Shown: piece after piece, positions 43,811 to 52,866 of the stretch
How the letters are laid out: each line of letters begins with the position of its first letter
Position numbering within the stretch: the stretch's first letter is position 1
Source: Dielma sp000508965
GTDB taxonomy: Bacteria > Bacillota_I > Bacilli_A > Erysipelotrichales > Erysipelotrichaceae
DNA: 64,000 nt
NCBI GenBank assembly: GCA_000508965.1
Contig: BAHV02000017.1
Coordinates: 1-64,000, forward strand
Direction of reading: 5' to 3'
Translations under genes and position numbers: made by a program
The notes under the pieces: generated by a model
The model's input: the letters and a program-made list of their open reading frames with translations, nothing else
What the model was told of the DNA's origin: nothing
Databases searched by the model: none

Positions 43811-45964
43811 CTAATCCATATTCAGCGGATTGATATCGATCTGCAGTCTGACCTTGCTTTTTGATGAGCGATGTTTGCGTGAAAGCTGATAAACAGCCTT
43901 CTGCAATTGCGTCAGTGATTTACTTTTAATACAAATACGGAATCGATATTCATCCTTTACCTTCATTAATTCACTTGGCCCCAATAGCCTGAATGTTTCT
44001 TCCGCCAAGCAGCGCATGCCCTCACACGCCGCCTCACTGGCTGATTCCTTATCTTTATGAATATACAGAATCGATGCCAGATAGGTATACGGCGGATAAC
44101 CGGCTAAATGGCGGTAACGCATTTCCTGTTCAAAAAATTTCAGATAATCATGAGTCAGCGCACAACGCACAGCATAGTGCTGATCATCAAAAACCTGAAG
44201 CAATACCTTCCCCTTTTTCTGTCCGCGTCCGCTTCGGCCGCTGGCCTGACACAGCAGATCAAAGGTCAGCTCGCTGCTGCGATAATCTGAGCGATAAAGC
44301 ATCGCATCGCCTTGAAGAATTCCCACCAGCGTGACATTTTCAAAATCCAAGCCTTTCGCAATCATTTGCGTACCAAGCAGGATATCCGCTTCATGCCGGC
44401 CAAATTGTGCCAGTAAATCACGGTGCGCATTCTTACGGGCTGTCGTGTCGGCATCCATGCGAATGATTTTTTTATCCGGAAACAGCTCGCTGACCATTTC
44501 TGCCAGACGCTGTGTTCCAAACCCCATTCCTTTTAATGAAGGTGATTTGCATGATGGACAAACATTAGGAACCGGTATGCTGTAACCGCATAGATGGCAT
44601 TTAACACTCTGATCATCCTTATGGTAAACCAGAGCGCGGTCACAATGCGGACACATCAGCGTCGTTCCGCATTCACTGCAATGAATCGTCGGCTGATAGC
44701 CGCGCCGATTCAGCAGCAAAATCACCTGTTCATTACACTCCAGACTCAAACGCATCGCTTCGATCAGCTGCGGACTCAATATATAAGAGCCGCCTTTTTT
44801 TACGGTCTGCTGCATATTGATCAATGATACATCCGGCAGATTATTACTTACTCTGTTTTTAAGTGATATCAGCTGATAAACATCCTTGACGGCACGCGCA
44901 TACGTCTCTAAAGAGGGCGTCGCACTTGCCAGCAAGACGGTCGCATGATGGACTGCACCCCGCCATATCGCTACATCACGGCAGTGATACTGCGGCTGGC
45001 TGTCCTGCTTATAGCTGCTGTCATGCTCTTCATCAAGGATGATCAAGCCTAATTGATCAAAAGGCATAAAGATTGCAGAACGGGTACCGACCACAATATT
45101 TTTCTCATGCCTGCGTACACTTTGAAACTGTTCATATTTTTCCTGATCATTCAACGCGGAATGATAAATTGCCACATCATTGCCAAAACGCTTCTGAACC
45201 CGCTCTACCATCATCGGTGTCAACGCGATTTCCGGTACGAGCAGAAGCACTTGCTTGCCCTGCTTTAAAACCTCTTTGGCACAGCGCAGAAAAACCTCCG
45301 TCTTGCCGCTGCCGGTGACGCCATGCAGACAAAGCACCGACTTACGCGGATTCAGCACTTGCTTAATAGCCTGCTTTTGCTCCTCACTTAAGGTCAAATC
45401 AAAATCACTGACATTCAGTTTTTCCTCAGCCGCTTTCGCTTCTTTTTCAAACACTTCCACCGCCCGGCATTCCTCAAGCGCCTTTCCAGCACTTTTAAAA
45501 TCACGGCGCCATAGGGTCAGCGTCATTTCTCCAACCGCCTGTAAAGCCGTCAAGGCTTCCTCGCGTTTAGGCGTTATAACCAAAGGCACATGATGAACAC
45601 GCACCCATTTTTCCATTTTAATGCGCTGTTTGCTTGACTTAGGCTTCAGCTTTGCCGGCAGCATCGCTTGAAAACAGGCAATTACCGGTGAAACTGTCGT
45701 TTCCGCCAGCCATTTGCCCAAAGCCATTAATTCCGCATTCAGAATGGGTGAAGCATCCAATACCTTGACGACATCCTTAATCTCAAAATCAAAGCTTTCT
45801 TCCGTATCATAAACGACCTCATCAACGAAAGCGACACAGAGCCGATGCGCAAAATCAACCTGAATCCGCATACCTGGTTCGATTTTTTCATCATGAAACT
45901 GATAGGTATAGCGCTGATCAATGGCTGACACAGGATGTTCGATATAGCAATAGACAAGATTCAT
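43811..45964 (-). CDS. priA: Primosomal protein N' (replication restart helicase)
   Basis: The 717-residue superfamily 2 helicase restarts stalled forks. It has a DNA-binding N-terminal domain, Walker A GVTGSGKTE, DEEH box, and a zinc domain with CSECGTTLMCPHC and CHLCGY...CPSC. The helicase C-lobe contains GRSGRGQKKGKVLLQ. Length matches the family. It heads the priA-rsmB unit. Confidence 0.97.
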   Translation of the reverse strand: MNLVYCYIEHPVSAIDQRYTYQFHDEKIEPGMRIQVDFAHRLCVAFVDEVVYDTEESFDFEIKDVVKVLDASPILNAELMALGKWLAETTVSPVIACFQAMLPAKLKPKSSKQRIKMEKWVRVHHVPLVITPKREEALTALQAVGEMTLTLWRRDFKSAGKALEECRAVEVFEKEAKAAEEKLNVSDFDLTLSEEQKQAIKQVLNPRKSVLCLHGVTGSGKTEVFLRCAKEVLKQGKQVLLLVPEIALTPMMVERVQKRFGNDVAIYHSALNDQEKYEQFQSVRRHEKNIVVGTRSAIFMPFDQLGLIILDEEHDSSYKQDSQPQYHCRDVAIWRGAVHHATVLLASATPSLETYARAVKDVYQLISLKNRVSNNLPDVSLINMQQTVKKGGSYILSPQLIEAMRLSLECNEQVILLLNRRGYQPTIHCSECGTTLMCPHCDRALVYHKDDQSVKCHLCGYSIPVPNVCPSCKSPSLKGMGFGTQRLAEMVSELFPDKKIIRMDADTTARKNAHRDLLAQFGRHEADILLGTQMIAKGLDFENVTLVGILQGDAMLYRSDYRSSELTFDLLCQASGRSGRGQKKGKVLLQVFDDQHYAVRCALTHDYLKFFEQEMRYRHLAGYPPYTYLASILYIHKDKESASEAACEGMRCLAEETFRLLGPSELMKVKDEYRFRICIKSKSLTQLQKAVYQLSRKHRSSKSKVRLQIDINPLNMD

Positions 45965-46145
45965 TCACTTCACCTCACTTTACTATTATACCATGAGCCA
46001 AGCCAACCTGCTTCGTTTTTTCAAATGCATTTAGTCACTCATTAACAACAGCTGAAATTTTTAATATTCTGCTGCAATTATTCCCTTTCCGTTATAGAAT
46101 TGTTCAGCGGGATTGTGTATAATAATAAAGAAAGGACGTGGTGCC

Positions 46146-46490
46146 ATGAAAAAGAATAAAAACCGTTTTATTACGACTGAGATTTATCATGACGGAATGT
46201 CAGCCTGTACCAAGCTTTTAGTTGATGTAGAAACCCATGTACAGTATATGTTCCACAATGAAGGTTCTGGCGCCGGTCTGTGTGTTCTTGTCGATCGTGA
46301 CGGCCGGCCGCTGCTGGCTGATGATGAAATAATCGAACATGAGGAGATGGCTTATGTCCGTGCCCAGCAGCCGGCTGCCGCAATCAGCCTCAATGAACGT
46401 CAGGAGCAGTTTGAACCGATCCGCCCTGTGAAAAAAGTGCAGATCAAAGAAAAAGAAAAGAAAAAAAGCTGGGCCGAAGAAATCAAATAA
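46146..46490 (+). CDS. DUF6440-like protein
   Basis: The start at 46146 (MKKNKNRFITTEIYHDGMS) gives 114 residues; the longer frame reads through a TATAAT. The N-terminal half contains GSGAGLCVLVDRDGRPLL, resembling the DUF6440 pattern, and a charged coiled tail (KKVQIKEKEKKKSWAEE) closes it. Function unknown. It heads a run with two phosphatase genes. Confidence 0.6.
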   Translation: MKKNKNRFITTEIYHDGMSACTKLLVDVETHVQYMFHNEGSGAGLCVLVDRDGRPLLADDEIIEHEEMAYVRAQQPAAAISLNERQEQFEPIRPVKKVQIKEKEKKKSWAEEIK

Positions 46491-46523
46491 TCTGGTTTCA
46501 GCTTTTTCATTTATGGAGGTAGT

Positions 46524-47414
46524 ATGGAGAATAAAATCAAAATGATTGTCTCAGACCTTGACGGCACACTGCTTAATGACGCTAAAAAAATCAGTGCGTT
46601 TACCGAAAAGACCTTGCTGGAATATCAACAACAAGGCTGTATTGTCGTCTTAGCCAGCGGCCGTTTCCAGCGCGAAGTTGATCGCTATGCAAAACAGTTA
46701 AAATTAAAAGAATACAATGGCTGGATGGTATGTGCCAATGGTTATGAGGTAACCCGCATGGCAGATGGCAGCTGTCATACCTTTGATTCATTAAATCCGC
46801 AGGAAAGTCAGAAGCTGTGCAGCATCGCCGATGAATTAAAGCTGATTCAATATGTCCGCATCGCCGATCAATATCACCTGAAAATTAATCGTTTTCTTGG
46901 CGGCGGCTTAAAAGGCGCATGTGGACTGTTAAAGCTGATGCATCGTTTGGGATATCAAAAAGGCACTTACACTGTTCACTTGCTTGAAGAAACCCGCAAT
47001 GTTCAATCAATGTGTGAATATCTCAATGAGGATGTTTATAAGATCTGTTTCATCGGGACGGTTAAGCGGATCAAAAAACTGATTGAGCTTGTGGAAAAGG
47101 TTTATCCTGATCAGTACGCATTTTATTATGTCAATCCGATGGCGGTGGAAATCTGCAAAAAATCTGTCAGCAAACGCAACGCAGTTGAATATATCTGCCG
47201 GCAGACAGGCATTCATCTTGATGAAGTCATAGCCTTTGGTGATTCCGGCAATGATGAACCGCTGCTGTTAAGTGCCGGCATCGGGGTTACGATGAAAAAC
47301 GGCACTAAGAAAGCGTTGGCCGTGGCCCGGACATTATCAGCGAAAACAAATAATGAAGATGGTGTAGCCTATGAATGCCTGCATTATCTGGGAGGCAGCA
47401 ATGAAAACAATTAA
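46524..47414 (+). CDS. Cof-type HAD-IIB phosphatase
   Basis: The 296-residue HAD hydrolase has motif I DLDGTLL (about residues 11-17), motif II VVLASGR, motif III lysine in KRNAVEYICRQ, and motif IV FGDSGNDEPLL. It dephosphorylates sugar phosphates or related metabolites. GGAGGTAG precedes its ATG. Its end overlaps the next gene by 14 bases. Confidence 0.92.
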   Translation: MENKIKMIVSDLDGTLLNDAKKISAFTEKTLLEYQQQGCIVVLASGRFQREVDRYAKQLKLKEYNGWMVCANGYEVTRMADGSCHTFDSLNPQESQKLCSIADELKLIQYVRIADQYHLKINRFLGGGLKGACGLLKLMHRLGYQKGTYTVHLLEETRNVQSMCEYLNEDVYKICFIGTVKRIKKLIELVEKVYPDQYAFYYVNPMAVEICKKSVSKRNAVEYICRQTGIHLDEVIAFGDSGNDEPLLLSAGIGVTMKNGTKKALAVARTLSAKTNNEDGVAYECLHYLGGSNENN

Positions 47415-48204
47415 AATGATTATGTGCGATCTTGACGGTACCCTGCTTACAGGTGCTAATTCAGTCTCTGACCGCACTAAAAAAGCGATTAAAATGGCCC
47501 GGCAGGCGGGTATATATTTTGGTATCGCAACGGGACGACCGCCTTACGCGGTCAGCGAACTGATTAAAATTTGGGGAATCGAAGAAGACATCGATTGCAT
47601 TGTCGGCTTTAACGGTGCCCAGCTGATCGACTATACCTTAAATGAAAGCCGCCTGAATTATCCGCTTTCATCAGCCAATCAGCTTGAAATTATGAAGTAT
47701 TATGAACATGAAGGCATTAACTTCATGTTATATGAACAAGACGGCATCTATACGCAAAAGGTTGACGCGGTCAGTGAACGGCTCAGCCGCAACAACCGTC
47801 TGCCGCGCCGTGAGCTTACTGATGAAATTCTTTCCCATGAACACCCTAAGCTCTTAATTTCCTGTCCAAAGGAAACAATGGCACGGGTAGAAGAAGTCAT
47901 GAGCCGGATTCATATTGAAAATGTGCGGGGAGTGCATTCACAGCCGGATTTATTTGAAATATTTGATGCCCGTAATTCTAAAAGCCGCGGTATCGAACAA
48001 ATTGCCCGGCTGCATGGCTTTACGTTAGATCATGTTATGGCCTTTGGCGATGAGGATAATGATTTAGAGATGCTGAAGGAATGCGGCATCGGTGTGGTCA
48101 TGGCTAACGGCTCACAAAAAGCACTGGCGATTGCTGATGAAATCACAGCCAGCAACCTTGATGACGGTGTTGCCCAACGCATCGAAGCACTCTTAAATAA
48201 ATAA
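47401..48204 (+). CDS. Cof-type HAD-IIB phosphatase
   Basis: A second 267-residue HAD-IIB protein starts MKTIKMIMCDLDGTLLTG at 47401; the longer frame reads back into its neighbour. Motif IV is FGDEDNDLEML. It resembles the upstream protein and is likely a divergent duplicate. GGAGG lies inside the upstream gene. Confidence 0.92.
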   Translation: MKTIKMIMCDLDGTLLTGANSVSDRTKKAIKMARQAGIYFGIATGRPPYAVSELIKIWGIEEDIDCIVGFNGAQLIDYTLNESRLNYPLSSANQLEIMKYYEHEGINFMLYEQDGIYTQKVDAVSERLSRNNRLPRRELTDEILSHEHPKLLISCPKETMARVEEVMSRIHIENVRGVHSQPDLFEIFDARNSKSRGIEQIARLHGFTLDHVMAFGDEDNDLEMLKECGIGVVMANGSQKALAIADEITASNLDDGVAQRIEALLNK

Positions 48205-48209
48205 AAACA

Positions 48210-48271
48210 AAAAACTGAAGATTTGAATTCGCTTCATGAATCAATATGAGCGTTCAGCTTCAGTTTTTTTA
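48210..48271 (+). terminator. Terminator after the HAD pair
   Basis: AAACTGAAG pairs with CTTCAGTTT around a long loop (48212-48268), followed by a T7 run. Confidence 0.7.
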
Positions 48272-48297
48272 TATCGCTTGTTTAATTTGAAATTCTC

Positions 48298-48797
48298 TCA
48301 ATTCTGAATTTGCCGACAGCTTTCCTCACGGCTGTTCAGCAGCTTCTCCCAATTGATTTTCAAATTATCATCATTCAGTATCAAATCAACAATTAAATCA
48401 GAATAACGGCTTCCTTTTTCACAGTTTATTACATCATCGCAATCTCATTGTCTGCCTGCTGATAATAATTATAAAGCGATTCAGCGGTTTTCTGAGCAGC
48501 CTCAATATCCGCATATTGTTTCTAAATAAATATTCAAGCAATGAAGCTGCGGCATCCGCCTCCCGATGCTCTGGTTTTTTAATAAACCAGTAAAGATGGC
48601 ATTCAAGATATTTTCATTATCCTGATACATTTCCCTTAAGCTCAGCGCGTGTTATATAATGTCAGCCGCTGAGTCCCCTTTTAATATTGAGCAGATGAAA
48701 AAGACGTCCGCTTTTCAATATTGAGGATGCGCTCTGTATAAATTCTAAAATATTCAGCCCATTCTTCAAATTCAGTAAATCCATGATCCTTTCCCAT
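48298..48797 (-). pseudogene. Decayed gene of unknown family
   Basis: Minus-strand fragments in several frames still read as protein. They start with MGKDHGFTEFEEWAEYFRIY (from 48797), later contain EAAQKTAESLYNYYQQADNE, and end DLILNDDNLKINWEKLLNSR before a stop at 48298. At least three frame changes or stops separate them. It was likely an all-helical protein of about 165 residues. The family is not recognised. Confidence 0.55.
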
Positions 48798-48844
48798 AAC
48801 TCTGCCTGACCTTTTCAGTTCTTTCCTTTTTACATGATCCTGTA

Positions 48845-50887
48845 TTACATCTGAACACAGTTTTTACCGTTTCTTTTGGCAATATACATCCGCTGATCGG
48901 CTTCATCAAATAATTCATGCAGCGATTTCGGCGCACATTCACGGTAACAGCAGCCAATACTGATTGTATAATGAATCACAGTCTCACCCATCGACACACA
49001 GTTTGTTTCACAAGCATAACGAATGCGCTCTGCTAATTCGTACAATGCCTGTTCATTGAGTGAATCAATCAGCAAAATGAATTCCTCACCGCCAAAGCGG
49101 GCGATGATTCCCTGCTGCTGATGCTGCTTTAAAATATCCGTAACCGCACAGATAACCCGATCTCCCTGCATATGTCCATAGCTGTCATTGATTTTCTTAA
49201 AGTCATCGATGTCAATCATTAAAGCACCGATTGAATGCTTTTCCTGATCCGCACGCTGAAGCATTCCTTCTCCATATTTCATCAGTGCGCTGCGGTTATA
49301 GATACCGCTGAGATAATCATAACTGGACTTCTCAAGCGCTGCTGAATATTGCTTCACATTATGAATCGCGATCGCGATATAATCCGCGAAAATCTGAAGC
49401 AGTCCCTGATCCGTACGGCTGAAATTTTCAATCTGATTGGATTTCATACAGAACAGTGCCAGCAATTCTCCCTGATAGCTGACCGGCTGAATCAGCATTG
49501 AGCGGCTATGTTCATCATACAGCTTCCCTAAACGTTTTGCCAAATCAGTTTCCGCATTCCAATTGCTCAGTTTATACGCGCTGTTTTGGCTGACGCACAG
49601 AGCCAATAAAGGATGTTCAGCTAAATCATAGTTTTCATGAACCAAACTGCTGAAGCGCTGCAAAGGCTCATCATAAAATAACAAATGCCAATCATCAAAG
49701 GAGAAAATCCGGCCGGCATGGAGGGCAATCACTTCTAGCAGCTGCTGCCAGGTCAAACAAGAGGTCACAACCTTACCAAATTCAGTCATGACCAAAAGCC
49801 TGTCATACATCACCTCATACGATAAGCGGCGATTCTGTTCCCATACGTCCTCAATTTCCTTATGATAAATATCATCAATAAAGGAAATAAAAGTCTTCGT
49901 CAATTCATGCGCTGATTGTAAATAGAAATAAGCTTTTTCCTGATCGCCCAAGCATTCATAAAGCTTTGCCGCTTCTTCCAGCAGCTGTCTTTTATGTCCA
50001 AAAAAGCCGCCTTTATAATCAAGCAGAAGTTTATAATATTTTAATGCCAGCTCATACTCCTTACGATACATATGATAGCGGCCTAAAGTAAAATAAACCT
50101 CGCCATTATCCATATCATCACCTTTAGTAAAATCATAAGATGTGATAAATTTTTGATACAATTTATCAGCCAGCTCACGATCATCCTCAAGAATGGCCGC
50201 ATCAAGATAACCTAAATTAAAAATATTCACATCGAAATAACCCGTTTTCTGTAATTCGGGCACATAAGTATCAAGCAGCTTTTTAACCTTAGCCGTATCC
50301 TTAACCGCAAGATACAAGCCGCATAATAAAAAAACAGTGGTATAAAAATTACTGTCACCGATAAAATCTCTTTTTTCCAATGTTTCTTCAACCTGCTGGA
50401 TCGCTTTTTTATATAAGCCGAATTCCCGCAGAATGATTGCCCCATTATTTAAAAACGCGGAGTAATAGGTTATCTGACCGCCTTTTTCCGCAATTGGCAT
50501 GGCTGCCAGTATTTCCTGATAAGCCGCTCCGTAATTCCCTTTAAAAATATGACCGAGCAAGGCATTATTCACTACCGTCAGGATTCCGTCATGTTCCTTA
50601 TAGTCCGGCAGACGCATAAACATTTCTCTGGCTAATTCATTATAGTGAATCGCCAAATCAAGATTTTTGCCATAGTATATATAAAACATCATCGCATAAC
50701 CTAAAGGCAGTGCATAAGCGTAAGCCTTCCGCTCTGCAATCTCAATATAGCGCTGCATAATTGGTTCTAAGACAGGTCCAAGGCCAATCTGTTCCAACAA
50801 CAGTTTCTTAAATCCCTCACTGACACTCTCATCACTCTCAAAACGATCCAGATAATCATCAAATGTTTTCTGAAGCTCTTCCTTCAT
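48845..50887 (-). CDS. TPR-GAF-GGDEF diguanylate cyclase
   Basis: The 680-residue protein has N-terminal helical repeats of TPR type (about 40-330), a GAF domain (about 370-510) and a GGDEF domain ending the chain. The active-site motif is GGEEF, with the Mg-binding IDIDDFKKINDSYGH upstream, so it should make c-di-GMP. The inhibitory RxxD site is absent (QQQG in its place). No membrane segment is visible, so it is cytoplasmic. Confidence 0.88.
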   Translation of the reverse strand: MKEELQKTFDDYLDRFESDESVSEGFKKLLLEQIGLGPVLEPIMQRYIEIAERKAYAYALPLGYAMMFYIYYGKNLDLAIHYNELAREMFMRLPDYKEHDGILTVVNNALLGHIFKGNYGAAYQEILAAMPIAEKGGQITYYSAFLNNGAIILREFGLYKKAIQQVEETLEKRDFIGDSNFYTTVFLLCGLYLAVKDTAKVKKLLDTYVPELQKTGYFDVNIFNLGYLDAAILEDDRELADKLYQKFITSYDFTKGDDMDNGEVYFTLGRYHMYRKEYELALKYYKLLLDYKGGFFGHKRQLLEEAAKLYECLGDQEKAYFYLQSAHELTKTFISFIDDIYHKEIEDVWEQNRRLSYEVMYDRLLVMTEFGKVVTSCLTWQQLLEVIALHAGRIFSFDDWHLLFYDEPLQRFSSLVHENYDLAEHPLLALCVSQNSAYKLSNWNAETDLAKRLGKLYDEHSRSMLIQPVSYQGELLALFCMKSNQIENFSRTDQGLLQIFADYIAIAIHNVKQYSAALEKSSYDYLSGIYNRSALMKYGEGMLQRADQEKHSIGALMIDIDDFKKINDSYGHMQGDRVICAVTDILKQHQQQGIIARFGGEEFILLIDSLNEQALYELAERIRYACETNCVSMGETVIHYTISIGCCYRECAPKSLHELFDEADQRMYIAKRNGKNCVQM

Positions 50888-50965
50888 ATATTTACCCTCT
50901 TTATATTATTACTATCATACAATATTTTTCATTGATTTCCCATCCTTTATCGTAACTTTCTACTA

Positions 50966-50999
50966 TAAAAAGGAAAAGAATCTCGGCTTGCAAGATTCT
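50966..50999 (-). terminator. Terminator after the zinc-ribbon protein gene
   Basis: AGAATCT pairs with AGATTCT (50977-50999), with TTTCCTTTTT following on the minus strand. Confidence 0.65.
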
Positions 51000-51012
51000 T
51001 TATTCAACTTAA

Positions 51013-51933
51013 TTATTCACCAGCTAATTCTAAAATTTCAGCCATCGTTTCAGCACTGATCATGGCGCTGCCGCTGCCAATCGGCGTACCATCACTCATA
51101 CTGCCTTCTTCAACCTTTTCAAACAAGGTGACCATCAGTGCCATGTCTGGTTTTAAAATACTCTTGCTCACTTCAAAATAAGCACCCTGACCGCTGCCTG
51201 TCACGTCTACCTCGATGCGGAAAATCTGACCGTCCGGCGCGTTGGCAAAAATCATTGTCAGATCCGATGTTGACTCATAGCTGATCGTAAAGCGAAGATT
51301 GCCATTATCCATATCCTGAACTTTGATTTCACTGATTGAAGCAATACCCGCAAGCTGCCCCATATCTTCTGTAAAATCAAGGACTTCACCGTCTTTCAAA
51401 TCTTTATCCTTCGTTGGCTTTTTATCATCCTCACTAGCAATCGGTTTATCTTCAGGCTGATGATTATCCGGCTGCTGGCTGTTGTTTTGGTTATCCTGAT
51501 TGTTTTGCCCATTGTTATTATTATCGACAATTGGCGGTGTCGGATCCGACGGTGACTGCATAGCCTTATAAATCATAAACCCGCCGCCGGCAACTAACAA
51601 AACGACAAGCGCTACCGCCGCCGCCGTTAAAATTACCGGCAGTCTGCTTTCTTTTTCAGTTGGACGCGGCCTTGACGGCTTAGCCTGTTCACGTATCGGT
51701 TTTGACTCTTTGTTTGACTGACGCTGAGGCTCATTAAACTTAGGAATCGTTACCGGTTCTTCTTTTTCAGCCATCGGCGTATCTTCAAACAATTCATTCA
51801 TGACAGCACTGATTTCATCTTTTTCATCCTTCTCAGCTCTGACTATTTTAGCTCCGCAATTGGGACAGAATTTACATAAATCATCAATTTCACTTCCGCA
51901 GTGGGAACAAGTTTGTTTTTTTAATTCAGACAT
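51013..51933 (-). CDS. Zinc-ribbon membrane protein
   Basis: The start at 51933 (MSELKKQTCSHCG) follows TAGGAGG; the longer frame adds eight unlikely residues. A zinc ribbon (CSHC and CPNC) opens the 306 residues, then a charged linker, one membrane segment (about 108-130), a Gln/Asn-rich stretch, and an extracytoplasmic domain of about 120 residues with no recognised match. It may sense or scaffold at the envelope. Confidence 0.7.
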   Translation of the reverse strand: MSELKKQTCSHCGSEIDDLCKFCPNCGAKIVRAEKDEKDEISAVMNELFEDTPMAEKEEPVTIPKFNEPQRQSNKESKPIREQAKPSRPRPTEKESRLPVILTAAAVALVVLLVAGGGFMIYKAMQSPSDPTPPIVDNNNNGQNNQDNQNNSQQPDNHQPEDKPIASEDDKKPTKDKDLKDGEVLDFTEDMGQLAGIASISEIKVQDMDNGNLRFTISYESTSDLTMIFANAPDGQIFRIEVDVTGSGQGAYFEVSKSILKPDMALMVTLFEKVEEGSMSDGTPIGSGSAMISAETMAEILELAGE

Positions 51934-52029
51934 AAAACTACCTCCTACTAAAATCATTATACAGTATTTTCACCTTAACGTTGAATAAAATCATTGTGAA
52001 ATTATGTGATAACAAGTATTTTCAACCTT

Positions 52030-52068
52030 TATTTTAATTTAAAAACAGGTTATCCCTTGATAACCTGT
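52030..52068 (-). terminator. Terminator after gmk
   Basis: ACAGGTTATC and GATAACCTGT form a perfect 10-bp stem around a 4-base loop (52045-52068), followed by TTTTT on the minus strand. Confidence 0.9.
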
Positions 52069-52083
52069 CATACATCTTATCCC

Positions 52084-52647
52084 CTATTTGCTGTTGCGTT
52101 TCACAATCAGCCCAATCACATCAGCTGCCAGCTCCGGATCATCGTTGCAGACTACATACTTATAATCAGAGATTTGCTTCATCTCTAAAGCCGCCTTCGC
52201 CAAGCGCTGCTGAATAACCTCTTCCGGCTCACTCTTACGGCCGCGGATGCGTTTTTCAAGTTCTTCCATCGTCGGCGGAATAATAAAGATCGTTATTGCG
52301 TCAGGACATTTCTCCCGTACCTGTGTCGCTCCCTGAACTTCAATTTCAAGCACGACATTTTTTCCCTCATTGCGCAGCTTTTCAACCTGTTCTAAGGGTG
52401 TGCCATAATAATTGCCGACAAATTCAGCCCATTCCAACAGCTTGCCCGCTTTGATCTGACGCTCAAATTCTGCCTTGTCAGTGAAAATATAATCAACGTT
52501 GTTAACCTCGCCGGCTCTTGGCGCTCTTGTGGTCATAGAAATAGAATATGTAAGATTCAGACTTTCATCCTTCATAAAGTATTCGCGAATCGTTCCCTTG
52601 CCTACGCCGCTTGGTCCGCTAATAATAATCAGTAGCCCTTTTTTCAT
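52084..52647 (-). CDS. gmk: Guanylate kinase
   Basis: The enzyme phosphorylates GMP to GDP. The start MKKGLLIIISGPSGVGKG at 52647 has GAGGAC upstream, giving 187 residues. The P-loop is GPSGVGKG (about residues 10-17), and the GMP-binding SISMTTRAPRAGEVNNVDY follows. A good promoter lies upstream. The usual neighbour rpoZ is not here. Confidence 0.95.
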   Translation of the reverse strand: MKKGLLIIISGPSGVGKGTIREYFMKDESLNLTYSISMTTRAPRAGEVNNVDYIFTDKAEFERQIKAGKLLEWAEFVGNYYGTPLEQVEKLRNEGKNVVLEIEVQGATQVREKCPDAITIFIIPPTMEELEKRIRGRKSEPEEVIQQRLAKAALEMKQISDYKYVVCNDDPELAADVIGLIVKRNSK

Positions 52648-52680
52648 TTTTGCTGTCCTCACCTTTTATAGATACTAAAT

Positions 52681-52709
52681 ATGATATAACGCTCCTTAAT
52701 GAAAGTCAA
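52681..52709 (-). promoter_or_regulatory. gmk promoter
   Basis: -35 TTGACT (52704-52709), a 17-base spacer and -10 TATCAT (52681-52686) lie upstream of gmk on the minus strand. Confidence 0.75.
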
Positions 52710-52866
52710 ACATTTTCCTAAAGGCGCCATTATAAAGATAAAAGTAAACCAAATAACACCTGTCACATTCAAGCATCCACATGGCTGATTCTTTGTTCTT
52801 TGCATAAATAATTCAATGCATCTGCTAAATCATGGTATAATAAAGCACATGAAAGGAGGGGTTGCC

